Positions 1 through 12,128 of a stretch of 64,000 bases of DNA are shown here, in pieces. How positions within the stretch are numbered: position 1 is the first letter of the stretch; each line of letters begins with the position of its first letter. The stretch is from Emergomyces orientalis. Its lineage: Eukaryota; Ascomycota; Eurotiomycetes; Onygenales; Ajellomycetaceae. The position numbers and the translations under genes were made by a program. Location: contig MOWL01000023.1 of NCBI GenBank assembly GCA_002110485.1, positions 310,001 to 374,000 on the forward strand, read 5' to 3'. The notes below the pieces were generated by a model, which worked only from the letters and a program-made list of their open reading frames with translations, made no database searches and was not told where the DNA came from.

Positions 1-785
1 TCAAAGTGCTGCTCGCTTTTTGAACTCTCTCCCTGCATTGACAAAACGCCAGAAAATATTAGTTGGGCACACAAAAGTTGGGTCCCGTCGCTAGTCCCAA
101 GTACGACACGTTTAGGTCAATTTGAACATGCACAATGATGTCGATGGTACTTCCTTGGCCTGTAACAGCGCCAAATATGTATGCTGATGTCCCCTTGACA
201 CGCTAGCACCCCATCTTTTGGGCTTCGGCGAAAATCACGGACATTTGCTGTGCCACCTCATTTTCTTCAATATATATATAAAATAATCACTTTTTATTCG
301 ACCAACTACTGCGTACTGCTCTTCTCGCCTCCACCAAAGCTGAGCGAGATAGCACATAAAACAGGAACCCCGAAACAGGATTTTCAGGCATTGAATTTCG
401 CCCTGATGGAGGGGTGAAATGAGGGTGGTGATGATTCTGATGGCCAGATGGGATGTGCAGATGACCCAACCAACTGGTGCAACCTGAACGCCACCAAATA
501 AAACCGGGCGAATAGGAGGATGGAGAATTCAAAAAATAGTGAGAAAATACAAGACAATTGGCAACCCCTGCCTGCCTAGTTTTCTTCCACCCACACATCC
601 TTTTTTTTTTCCGGGCCATTTTAGTAATAATTGTCAGACAAAGAAACTCCTCTTCACCACCCCACCGATCTAATTACTTTTCCGCTGGTTTTTAATTTTC
701 TTTTTAGTTTCAATTTTTTATTTTTTTCATTGTGGAATCCCTTTTATCACTCTTGGTTTTCCTCCCATTATCGTTTTCTGTGTAT

Positions 786-820
786 GCGGTGCGGTGCGGT
801 GCGTTGCGGTACGGTGCGGT
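786..820. repeat. GCGGT-type tandem repeat
   Basis: Seven tandem units of a 5-nt GCGGT-like motif, with single-base variants (GCGTT, ACGGT) in the middle. It is a simple-sequence tract in non-coding DNA. Confidence 0.9.
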
Positions 821-1115
821 AACCGACATGCAGCTGGTCGGTCCGCGGCGGATGCACCCATCCACCCATAACCATCCCATCTGTAAAGGCTATATGATGC
901 GCTCATGCCCGAACGCTCAACCCATGTGTGAAGAAGTGTGGAGCCCACCCCAAAAGCCCCATCCAAAATCGCGAGCAAATCATTCCGACATGGCAATTTT
1001 TATTTTATGGACTTGGCTCTTTTTGGCCAGCCCGACTCATAAAAGGAGCTGGAATTTTTGTATTGTAGGTTTCAACTTGGTGTAAAAGGACCTGGGGGTA
1101 TGTGCTTGTACTGGA

Positions 1116-1140
1116 CATGTTCATGTTCATGTTCATGTTC
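1116..1140. repeat. CATGTT hexanucleotide repeat
   Basis: Four consecutive copies of CATGTT plus a partial unit. Any reading frame through it gives a Cys-Ser or similar dipeptide run, which is why a short spurious open frame appears here. Confidence 0.9.
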
Positions 1141-2020
1141 CTCTCAACCGGGTATCTATGCAGGGAAGGGATGTAGGTTCTATTATGGCCAAATCATTTG
1201 TACAGAATCTAATCAAGGTTTTCCTACCTTTCTCACTTACCGCGATATGTTTGCTCTTAGTCGTGGAGAGAGATTGGAAAGCTAAAGGTTTTGGCCGGGT
1301 TTGTTTGCCTGTTCGTAAGGAGAAAAAATGCAAGGGCTGCTGAATTAGGGTTACGGATATCACGAGCCAAACTCCCAGAAGGGGCGAATGAGGGGCAACG
1401 ATGACGCAGATAAAAATCGATCATATTTCCCCTCCCCCCCCCCCTTTCTACGACCACAAGAGCAAATTCCATCTCGGGTAATGCCCTTTTGAACAATGTC
1501 ACCAACACCATAAAACCACATTAATCAATGGTCGCCTGAGAATTTTAAAGGAGATTCCCCATTTCATTGTTGGTTGAAGGATGAAGGAAAACACAGCCCT
1601 ACCAAACATCTTCTTCTTTTTAACACCTCGGCAGAAGCACGCAATAAGTGGGCCAATCCCTCCGCTCAATCCATCGCAATAGAATCAAGGATGTATAACG
1701 TTTGCTGCTTGGTTGGATTGGACTCACGGGGCCTCCGTCCATGACCCAAGCATATCTTGCTGAACTTAGCCCACATCTCCACCTGCAGCCGGGGGGGGGG
1801 CTCATCCACACCTCCCAGGCTCTCTCGCTCATGATCACAGACATCTCCCAACCCAATCAATTATCAATCAATTTTCAGGCCGACCCGACCCGATTCCCAA
1901 ACCCACAAGCAAATCAGCATGCAAATTCCCCTCGCCACCCACCACTTGCGCGAATACCCCATGAAACAAAGGGGCCAGGGGGAAGGTAGGAAAGTGGAAG
2001 AAAACGAGAGGCAAATACAA

Positions 2021-2052
2021 TACATATACATACATACATACATACATACAAT
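2021..2052. repeat. TACA tetranucleotide microsatellite
   Basis: About seven tandem ATAC/TACA units, slightly imperfect at the left end. A polymorphic marker candidate; no gene association. Confidence 0.9.
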
Positions 2053-3596
2053 AGGTTTTACGCCAGCCAGCTAGCCAGCCACTCTGAAGTCAAAATCAGC
2101 TCCAGCGATTGTCTTTTTGTTATGTGCACCATTCTATCCATTTACTGACACTACCCTCCCGTTCGCGACCCCGAGTTGCCATATCAAATCACGCTTTACC
2201 CATGGGTCCATGACAAGCAAATAGGAACGCCGGCATGAGGATCGAAGAGGAAAAAAAAAGAAAGGAAAAAAAAAAAGGTAACATGCAGTAGTGTCCGCGT
2301 GGATGCATGTATGTATGATGATGTGTCAACCCGCACAATCGGTCTTCCGTTGCTGTTGATTTGGTTTCACTTTTACCTTTTTCTGACTACTTGGCCGCCT
2401 CGCGACCGCTTTTTGACCGCCCCCTCCTGGCTTCTGGCAAATCGTCACAGGAGAGTTGGGGAATCAGAATCGGTTCACACCGCGATAGAGCCCTTTTTTA
2501 TCTTCGGTTATTATATGTATGATGTTAGCATGTGGATGCTAAATAATCCTTTCTCTCTTTTTTCATATTTTTTCCGTGCCGCACCGAATTTATGAACTGT
2601 ACCTTACTCCGAAACCAATACTAGCCGTATCGTATCGGGAAAAAAATAGTTCAACGCCATTTTATCTCCCTTAGGTTTTTTTTATTTTTTTATTTTTATT
2701 TATTTGTTTTTTTCCATACTTGGCGACTCCAAGCGTGGCTACCTGCCGATTTCCCCTGCCCTACTCCGTAGTCCATCGAACGAAACGCCTACTCAGGAGG
2801 TATGAGATGTGTCCGAAGCCAAAATTTAAAAAATTTAAATATGGAAAAAGCAACCCTGGTATCATTGCTGTATCATTATCGCGGAGTTTGCGCAGGTCGG
2901 CGGGTAGGGCTGAGCTGAAACAAGCATGCATGCCATGACGAGTGACAGGCGGCTCCCTGGTACCTTCTGGCCTGAACACATATGCATATATCCACTATAA
3001 CTCTGCATCATGTTTTTTTGTTCTTGCACCGCTTGTCTTTTGACTAACTTAAGCACAGTACATTTCGTAGATACCAAGACAAAAGTAGAAGTAAACAAAA
3101 TAAATCAAACCTCTCTATTGGTGTCAACGCGATGGATCACGTTTGTGGCACAAGGAAACACGCAAGAATGGAAACAGGAGAACAAAAAGCAAGCGAATGG
3201 CGGGATGAACGTAAATATATGTCTTTGAATTAAAATTCCCGATGTATGTTTGTAATGTACAGGGGGGTGTTTCCCGAACAGCGATCAAAACAAACGAACC
3301 AAAAAATCCACCTGAATGGATCAGAGATTGCTCTGGAGCGAAGGAGCGAAGGGACACGGCCCGCCCATGCAGTGTGTTAGTTAGTTCTAGTCCCAGGCAG
3401 CGAACTAGTTCCATCTTAGAGTGTCATGGTTGGGGTTTTCTCTGGGCAGGGTAACGGATTGATACCACTCCGCCCCGGCAGACTGAATCGTCTTTTTTGT
3501 TTTTTGGACAGCTTCTCGATATCTGGATTGAAAGCTACTAGTACTCAGTAGAGGTTTACGCAGGAGAATATCATCCCGAGGCCAAGCAATTCCCTT

Positions 3597-3618
3597 CCCC
3601 CCCCCCCCCCCCCCCCCC
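3597..3618. repeat. Poly-C tract (22 nt)
   Basis: An uninterrupted run of 22 cytosines immediately left of the candidate inverted-repeat element. The length may be unreliable because such runs are prone to sequencing slippage. Confidence 0.9.
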
Positions 3619-3647
3619 GGAACCTTCCAATTGACGCTGCCTCTCGG

Positions 3648-4000
3648 TTAGTTGCAGGGTTACAGTTGAACGTGGTGCAAAAAAGGTTCAACATGGCTCC
3701 AGATATGGGCTACTTTTTGAAGTCATGTTCAGCTGCTCTCAACACCAGGTTCGAGATAGATTAGGGTTAGTTAAGACTAGGGTTAAGCGTCAGGGATTAG
3801 AGGTTATATTAGGATAAGAGTTAGGTAGCGTTAGGGCCTTGAGAAATATGAAAAAATCATCATTAATAAGATGTAGATAGTTATGATAACTATATGAATC
3901 ATGTGCGATATGGCTATGGATAGTGTGTGTAGTCTTAATGGGGTGAGGTTCGACGTTTTTTGCACCATGTTAAGTTGCAAGAAGTTTCCCACAGTTACGT
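3648..4000. mobile_element. Candidate MITE-like element with telomere-like core
   Basis: The two ends are imperfect inverted repeats. The left end (about 3648-3690) contains GTGGTGCAAAAAA, and the right end (about 3955-4000) reads the near-complement TTTTTTGCACCATG. Roughly 26 of 36 positions match in the best stretch, and a weaker match extends outward to a GTTAGTTGCAGGG / GTAACTGTGGGA pair. The interior has no open frame. It carries a run of degenerate TTAGGG-type units at about 3760-3836. Size and structure fit a non-autonomous DNA element, but no clear target-site duplication is visible and there is no second full copy in this window, so the call is tentative. Confidence 0.4.
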
Positions 4001-4747
4001 AGTAAACTGCTGACATCATGTACTAGTTCTTGCGGGGATACTCTAATTCAAACAGTTTTAAAAAATATATAATTAAATAAATAAAAATCAACAGAACAAT
4101 ACAAGAAAAAAGATAACACATGCTCCTGCGGGCTGTGTGAGCACCCAAACGGCAACACCATAACGCGGTAATTATCTCCAAAATCTCTCTCTCTTCCACG
4201 ACCTCCCCGCGGCAATTTGGGGGAAGAGGCGGGTGTTGAAGTCGATTTTAGTCCTTTCCGCAATCGAACACAATGACGCGGGTGCTTAGCTATCACATAC
4301 AACGCCTGGGCAACCGTTTGTTGCAACGGCCGCCAAGGGGAATCTTGTTTCTCCCACCCGCCCGATCTCCCTGACGAATTGTTAGGGTTATTGAACACCC
4401 CTCATTTTCGGTCGAGGTGCTGGGCTCAAAATCGCGTTCGATCCGCGTCAGAGATCAACAATCCGATCCATGGGAAAATATCCATTATTGCGTAATCGCG
4501 ACGAATAACTTAACGGTTCTGTCTTCTAAGCGAGGGGAGCTGTCCAGGGATTTGCATGGCGGCGATGTTTCAATCTGCCTTGGTGAAGTTTTGATGAGCG
4601 TCATCATAAACCTATTTTTAACCGTCGAGCTTGGCCGTAACAATGTCTAGTAGTACATTTCAATTTTAACCCGCAGATGGTACGTATATTGGGTTGCCTT
4701 TGGGTTTGTGAGGGTCCTAAAACGAAGGCCAATAACTTCAACCATAT

Positions 4748-5230
4748 ATGGCCCGTGCTAGGCTATTCGATGACAGATTTCGGCATCCAAATGTATTTCC
4801 CCAGATGCCGACCTACGAGTTTTCTCTCCGCACGCAATTGAAGCCGTCAGTTCCCAGCTTCGGAGCTTTTGGAGTCCACCTGTGGTTTCTTTTACTGAGT
4901 AGAGAAGCACTGGATTATGGTGACGATGATAGTGATGAGATGATCCAGATTCCAGCCTCATTCTCAAATTCTACTGGAAAGTTCCCGGAAGCTATTGCCG
5001 TGTTACATAAACCATTGTGGCAAGTGTATACAAGCACGCCATTGTTGTACACATTGCCTTTTCTGAGACTATCCAACAAGAACGTCAGCCTCGCAAAATC
5101 GAAAGGTCTCCTAGATATGTATGTACTGTACATACATGAACTGTACATCATTTTCAAGGAGTATAAACTGTGGAAACCCATTTTCACAAATGCTTTACAG
5201 TATGATCTTGAAAACCTCATGCTACATTAG
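4748..5230 (+). other. Unrecognised 160-codon open frame
   Basis: This is the longest ATG-initiated open frame in the left arm (160 aa). I recognise no family, domain, signal peptide or membrane segment. An acidic DDDSDE stretch sits near residue 60 and a Tyr/Leu-rich segment near residue 125. The opposite strand is also open for about 100 codons over the same stretch, which weakens the case for coding. It may be a random frame or an orphan gene. Confidence 0.15.
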
Positions 5231-6429
5231 GAGACAACAAGAGACGACCCCTCCTTCATTGCTCTTCATGTACTCAAAAAATAATATATATACCTAGGTA
5301 TATATACGGATCTCCATGTTTGCGCAATGCCTACCTACGTATCTCGGAGGATGCAGTCTGGTTCCACAAAATAACCAAGAATGAAAAATGATAAGTTTGA
5401 AAGAGGAGATGTCCAATGTGGCAAAGTCGAACTTTCGAGATGAAACCTATCTCAGTAGCTAAGTTCCTTTTTCGCATGTTCATGCACTCGAATCACTTCC
5501 CGCCCGCAAGAGCACCAAAATCACTCTACCCAGGGGCCTAACTCAGAGAGTAGCTATCCGAAATGAATCCATCGAGGAAGCGGCGGAAATGTCTTCGATA
5601 AAACAAAAGCCAATATATCACAGATAATACTACCTAGGCATCTCGGGCCAGCAAGTAGACAGTTTCTATCAGCCGGCAAGTTTTATTTACATATCGAATG
5701 GTTAAAAAAAAATTTCCCCGCCCATTTTGACATCAAGCTTTTAAGTATTGCTCGGGATTGAGCACATAGTGACGTAGCTCCCAGATCCCCCTGTCCCTCC
5801 GCGAAATCTTTTCCAACATAGAATAGTATTTCTTCGCGACCGATGTTCGTTAGGCAAAAAGGTTAGGGACGCGCGGTTTGTTAGATATGAAAAGATTACG
5901 TTGTCAAAGGCAGTTAGTTAGATACATAGTTTACGAAATTAATATAGAGTTCCCCAGAAATTTGCATGATATGCTTCGTCTATCTAATTCATGATATGAA
6001 CATACATAGGTTTTTATGGAGGAAAATGGCGGCTACCACGGCTTCACAAATAATATAACAATGACATACCCGGATATGAACGACTTCCTTGAGCGGGATG
6101 ACTAGGGAGTTAGCCTAGTTAGCTGGTCGCCGACGTTGAAAAACAAAAGCGTTAGCAGTTTTCAAGGGACACGAAATCAATAGCGGCGACGATGCTGAAA
6201 TTTTATAGGTCTAAACAAACAGGCATGGACCCTGGGGTATCTAGTAGTAGGAATTGGGCCAGGGGTGTTTCTCAGTTTAACCAGGGATATGTTAGTAGTA
6301 TTAAAGCGGAATTCCTGCGGGAGGCGTATCACTCCTGAATAAAAATTAACTACCTGAACATTTTCCGCAGGTTAGTTATACATGTCTCCATGACTGACTG
6401 CCTATATTCAACCAATATGCTATAACCCG

Positions 6430-6786
6430 ATGTATCAGAAAAAGTGGGAAAAACATGAATGTCTCGGTGTAACTGATATGGGAATCGAACAACGCAATTA
6501 CACATATGTTGCATCATATCATGTGAGGCTGAGATACTTTGAAATTCTCCGAACAGATTTTCGGGACTTTTATCTGACACTGCCGCCACGGAAGGAAGAT
6601 GCGTGTCACCGTTGTTTTAAGATCCATCAAATCGTGTCAGACGAGAAGGTCGACATCAGAAAAGCAACGAAACGATCCACTCACAGCGTAAGAAAAAAGA
6701 ATTGCGGTGTAAAACACCAAATAGCGGTGGAGGAGTTAACCAAGGCTGGGGCGTCCTGTCACAACAATGCAGACGCCTGCATATGA
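6430..6786 (+). other. Unrecognised 118-codon open frame
   Basis: An ATG-initiated frame of 118 aa in otherwise empty DNA. The predicted product is basic in its second half, with scattered Cys (a CHRC motif near residue 60). No known family is apparent and no flanking exons or good splice sites extend it. I keep it only as a possible orphan gene or decayed exon. Confidence 0.12.
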
Positions 6787-9206
6787 ACGACTACGGCGAC
6801 TAGGGCGGAATTAAATCCTTGACCGCACGCTGACCAGCATAAATTGATCACCATCTTACCCGTCTATTGGCTGCTGGTTCTTGCCGGGATAGCTGCATAA
6901 CTGCATAATCACACACACATGCTGCAGGTCTTGTGATCCAGCGGAGGTGTGGTGGGGGATGTCAAGCGTGCATCAGAGGGACAATCCTCTGCCAACTCGT
7001 CAATTTTCCAGCTAGCATTGGTACTGACAGCTGTATAACAAGTACGAAAATATTATGCGGGAATGGAATAAAGAAACATACATACATAGATTGCCAGTTG
7101 GATATTTTGTGGACTATCTAGAGCCTCAGCAGCAGCTCAGCCGCGTCCAGCGGGAACCCTCATCATCTCCGTATCCGGCAACCACCACGAAAATTCCAAT
7201 GGTGTCCAGCAAATCAGACTCGCTGGAGTGGTGGCATTGAAAATTTATCTTTGATCGATTTTATACTTTTATATTTTTAGTCTTTTTTATTCTGGTTCTT
7301 CCATGGCCACCAATTCAATCCCCGCCTGCATCTGCATGAATTCCCTTGCATACATCGAACACGTTGGCCCCAGTCCCGTCCGTTCCCTTCCCGCCCGGCC
7401 GCAGTTCCCAAATTTTATTTCTTTCCGGCCCGTCTCACCCCCAATCTGGGATTTAACAAGTTGCTCCTCAAAACCAGCTTAAAGGCACCTCCCCGCTAGT
7501 TTCTCATTGCCCGGTTTCTACTTGGCTGCCTAACCCCTCCCCCCACCACTTGCCGGCAAGCCCTTGATCGGTGACGGGCCGCCCCGAATGGCAACTTGGC
7601 AAACATTGACGATCCCTCTTCTGCACCAATTGAGTAGGACACCAGCATGAATGGCCTTTTTTTCTTTCTTCTTCTCTTCCCCAGTTTGTTGGCTTCCCCT
7701 TTCCCGTTTCTCTCGCTTGACGGGAAGCCAGATGAGCAAAATAGAAAACCATTGGCCAACACTTCGGGCGAAAGGTGGGAAAGCACTAGCAATGCAAGAA
7801 AGTATTTTTACTTGACAAACAGTATTCGTTCGCTTGGACGTGGAGCACTGACACAGCACGGGCGGGATAAATTTATGCAACCACTGCATGCACGCGCGAG
7901 GCGTTGCATCGCGTAACGATCATGTGCTGTTTCAGACTTCCCACCATCTGCCACGGCATGATCTTTTACATGGAGGGACCCGACCTATTTGCGCCTGGTT
8001 TCTTTCTGCTCCACTCCACTAAAGCCTGTTCTTTGCTTACATGGCCACAGTCCACTACTTGGAGGGGGGATTATTCAGCTGAGGTTTGTCAATTTATTCG
8101 CATGAAATGGCAACTGGCGTGACAGAGATAGTGATGCTGCGATGACACCCCTCCATCCGGGCCCATCATTGCAGATATGATGCAGCATTGCAGGATTCAG
8201 GCATAAAAGAAAACAATCCAGATCTTGCCCGACAGATATAACCGAGCTATCCCACTCTTCTGTGGATATACCGCCATGCATACAAGATACTCTAGAGACA
8301 TTTACTATCCATTGCATTAAGGCATGCCTGCCTGCTCGCAGATCAGGGAGAAAACAAGAACACATAGTACCATACTGTATCCGAACATACCGTTTTGGTA
8401 ATACGGTACAGCACCCTCCGTAAATACGCGAACGATACCGAACAGATACGGCGCCATCCTATGTTACCCCTGCCCGCCCACGTTTTGTTCGGGTCAATCG
8501 GGGCATCCCTGCAATCCGTGCCCGAGCGCAGGCGACGGCCAATCGAACGGGTCTTCCTACTGCCGTCCCACTCCACTGGCCCTGCACCACCGCTAAGTTC
8601 TAACCGGGCTCCAGCGTCTGTTTTCGCCTTCGTCCTCGCCCCCATCTCGTACACTAACTTCCCACCCCCCTTCCTTACCGCCTGGGCAGCATGGACTACA
8701 CTCTTAGCAACTATGGAGTCTTGGAGTGACAGAACAAGGTCCGTTGGACCAGTCACATGCCACATCTGACTCTGGCTTCCTGGCAAGCGTGTTTCTCCCC
8801 AGCTGACCGACCCTCTTTTTTCGACGGACTATCTCCCCCCCTTGTTTTGGTGGTTCCATCCACATCCCATCACCAGGAAAGGCCAATCCGGCGCTGCCTC
8901 TGGCTAGCCTGAGCCCCGTCTGTCCCAGCGAACAGGCAGGAGATGGGCAAACGTCGCCGCTAATGCAAGTTTGTCACCGCCTCCGTTGCGTAATCCATCC
9001 ATTCCGCCATCCCTCACCCAAAGAGGATATATGGCCACATCCCCACTTGACGCCAGCTAGGAACGGAGTGCTAAGCAAGCTAAGCGGCTTGGTGGGTAGC
9101 TCAAAACGTTCGATTGACTGGGCTGCCTGAGGTCGCAAACTCGCAGGGCACGCAATACGACCCATGTTTTCGATTCCAACTGGTCGGCATCTCTCGCCCC
9201 TAACTT

Positions 9207-9230
9207 GATTTTTCGATTTTTCGATTTTTC
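9207..9230. repeat. GATTTTTC tandem repeat and T-rich tract
   Basis: Three copies of an 8-nt GATTTTTC unit leading into a T/C-rich tract up to about 9250. Pyrimidine tracts like this often precede transcription starts in filamentous fungi, but no gene downstream could be identified. Confidence 0.7.
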
Positions 9231-10719
9231 TTTTTTTCTTTTTCCTTTCGCTCAGCCCTCGCTACCCAATTCTGGTTCCACGATAAACTTAAATCACACC
9301 ATATCCCTGCCTTCCCGCCTAGACCCGCATATGATTTCGGTCATGTGTTTTGGAGGCAGCCAATGTGGGCTCGCCAATGCGATGCCGCCGAGACAAGGGC
9401 ATTGGCCAATCTGGGGTTTTGAATTGTCTTGGATATTCAGTTGCCCAGTCAGGCGTACTTGCGTTCTACTTCCATAACTCTTTCCTGCTATCGTATCTCT
9501 TGAGTACCACAGGGGAGAAAGAAAAGGAAAAGAGCTATATCGAAGTTACACAACCACACGACGCTGTGGACGTTTTTGCTCAGTGGACACAGATCAACGA
9601 AATCTTTTTCCTCCTGTTTATGTGCCTTTTTTTTCTTTTTTTTTCTCTTCTTTTTTTGGTCAGATCCCTTTTCCTCACGCTGGGACAAGTTCGCTACTTG
9701 ACCAGTGAACAATCGAGATGAGAAAACCGATAGTACGGGGAGAGTGGAGACCGATTGACAGCCGGACTATGACATTTATTTATTCCTGCAGGAAGCTTTG
9801 GGGGGACAAACTGACAGCTCAAGGTGCACTTGGGACACGGAGTTTTAGGCACCCGGTATATATTTCATCCGGGCGATGCAATCGTGTCGCAGGGAATTAC
9901 TACTACTATTGTCTGCTGTTGGAGACGGGAAGAAAAGATAGTCCGATTGCCATGTCAGATATTGTTTATATGGCGATATGCAGTGTACAGTGCCTTAAAA
10001 GGTACGATGTTCATGCATGTGTGACCAGTACAAAATAGGCAAAAAACAATCCTTTTTCTAAGCAGCCGGGTACGTATGAACTTACAGGTACTCGATGACA
10101 TTCGAAGATTACCAGTCTTTCTTGAGATTTTATGTTGCCAGAATGAATGGCCCATAGATTGTCCCGGGTCTTATTCAGGTAGTAGAGCACCAACGCGAGG
10201 CGACGGAGAGATCAAGCGTGTGCCCGACTCGTTGTTTCCCTCAGTCTATGTACCATACAATTCCCGCCAGAACTAATAGTCATGATTTGGGAAAAAATGC
10301 AAAAAGAGGCCATGAATTTTAAACAAGAGACATGGTTTCGTAAACCGAATTCCGCGCCTGTCAGTCACGTCAAGGATGGATCGTCCGTCATATATCAAAA
10401 TGCCGCTGATCGCCATACCGTAGTAAAACCACACGGCTACTGTCCTTTCATTTTATTTATTTTTCTGTCAGTTTCGCTCCCTGCAGATCTAATCAATCTC
10501 ATCAATAACAGATCAGATATCGCCTAATTGCGAGATTTGAAACGGATGTTGTGTTTTCGATCTCACTGATCCGCGCTGGGTGCCCATGCATATTAACTAT
10601 GGGGTTGATGGCGAACTCAAAAGTTAGGTACATATGCACATGCACAATGCTTACATGACCGAGTATGTATCAGCCAGCCCCCTTTCTTGATCTTCACCTT
10701 TCTATCAACAGGTCCCAAA

Positions 10720-10854
10720 ATGGCGAACAACGATGAGCTTCTGCTCTATGATATGACAGACAATTTGGAAATTGCGAGGTGGGGGCTTTGCCAGCGCAGA
10801 AGTTCCATCGCCCAACTCCCAACTCCCATTTCTCATTTCCGTTCAATCTGGTAG
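10720..10854 (+). CDS. Possible 44-aa micro-ORF or orphan first exon
   Basis: A 44-codon frame begins at an ATG in good fungal initiation context (CCAAAATGG). It lies directly after a pyrimidine-rich stretch ending CAACAG, which looks like a 3' splice site in a 5' leader. The predicted product starts MANNDELLLYDMTDN. A possible donor (AG|GTGGGG) falls near codon 21, so it might instead be the first exon of a split gene. I found no continuing exon and recognise no family. Confidence 0.15.
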   Translation: MANNDELLLYDMTDNLEIARWGLCQRRSSIAQLPTPISHFRSIW

Positions 10855-11320
10855 TTGAAGCACGTTGGCATACGCCAGGAAGCTAACTTTTCTCATTCAA
10901 ATCCCATTTGCAGTTTTTATTGATACAATAATACCTATTAGTTGACGCTTCGCATTTGAGGAACCCGCAGATAACATTATACCCTGGAAGGACACAATGG
11001 TCGCTGCTCTTCCTGACGTTCCCTCCGACAGTTAGCGATGAGATATAGTTACTCGACCCACGGGTCACGAATTCTTCGAGGTATATTTTTGGTGTGCGAA
11101 ATACGTACAGAAGCATATATATGTGCTCATTTATGTCAGCACTCATGCATTTGCGTACCGCTCGTCTAGCCACCGATGCGGTTCCAGTGAATTTTTGCTT
11201 TGCATTAACAGTGTTTAACAGAAGAGAGTTATATTACGTGTCTGCTTGACCATCAGGACGATAGGATGATGATTAATTCTACGTTGTCATGCTATGTTTT
11301 TGACATGCGCTTCTGGCAAC

Positions 11321-11356
11321 GGGAGCGGGAGCGGGACGGACGGACGGCGGACGGGA
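11321..11356. repeat. GGGAGC/GGAC purine-rich repeat
   Basis: Short tandem runs of GGGAGC followed by GGAC units, forming a G-rich, C-poor strand of about 36 nt. The run contains several GGG triplets with short spacers, so a G-quadruplex is conceivable. Confidence 0.7.
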
Positions 11357-12104
11357 GAGAGATGAACTTTTTCTGTGGTTACTCTGTATGTTTCCTGAGC
11401 ATCCATCCATGGATGCATTTTTATTTTAAATTTTAAATTTTATTTTAGTTAGGCATCAATCTAGTTTGAAGTTGGAAATGAGAGCAATCCATGTTCCTCT
11501 CATTTACACTACATATATCAGTTACCATGTGTTTGCGTGTCTGAGCCTCCAATTCACTTGATGGTCGGGAGTAATAAAACGGCAAAATCTATGAAAACAC
11601 AGGGAGTTGGTTTTGCTCCTGTTCTCGATTTGTCGGACTGAATAATAAGGGTAGAAATATGCCTTCATTACAAGGCCTAGAGGTTCAAATATTCCCTATA
11701 ATGATTTCTATTTATATCTCTATGCAATGATACAACTCTCAATGAGATGTTCCTCCGTCCAGTATACCGATGGTTCGCTCAAGTCCATTCCGACGTAGCA
11801 GTGAAAATGGTTCTATCAATGGCACCGAAACCTTCTGCATTAATTGAAAATAATCAGAAACATCATCTATCCTCAAAATTCTTCTGACCAGATTTGAGCT
11901 GTTTTCCCACGTAGCATACTAATCGCTACCTATTCGTCTTTCAACGTGATATAAAAACGGGTGACGAGGGTCGCTTCCCAACTAAAACTATCGAAGTAGA
12001 TGAGCAGAGCGAAAAATGATTGATAAAATGCCATTTGGCACCGCGTTTAAACGCTTGTAAAAACATTCCCGGATCCAGCCCCCGTGCCTTTTCACCATGG
12101 GAAA

Positions 12105-12128
12105 ATAATAATAATAATAATAATAATA
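12105..12128. repeat. AAT trinucleotide microsatellite
   Basis: Eight or more AAT/ATA units, continuing as an imperfect tract to about 12170. Non-coding. Confidence 0.85.

Larger units (their letters stand above)
1..3647. other. Gene-poor region, left part
   Basis: I find no coding region here that I can support. Open frames are short, overlap on both strands, mostly lack an ATG and have biased low-complexity composition. The stretch is rich in T-runs, CT tracts and microsatellites, as seen in long fungal promoters and 5' leaders. It could be upstream regulatory DNA of a gene beyond the left edge, or host non-coding transcripts. Neither can be shown from sequence alone. Confidence 0.5.

Noticed and set aside
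2021..2052. Possible CRISPR-like or regular spaced repeat
   Set aside because: It is a simple tetranucleotide microsatellite without spacers, and the genome is eukaryotic.
4425..4450. tRNA-like T-arm (CGCG TTCGATC CGCG)
   Set aside because: No matching acceptor stem, D-arm or anticodon arm at the right distances upstream.
8343..8786. Overlapping 147-codon minus and 124-codon plus frames
   Set aside because: Both strands are open in a GC-richer patch, neither has a proper ATG in context, and no motif is visible.
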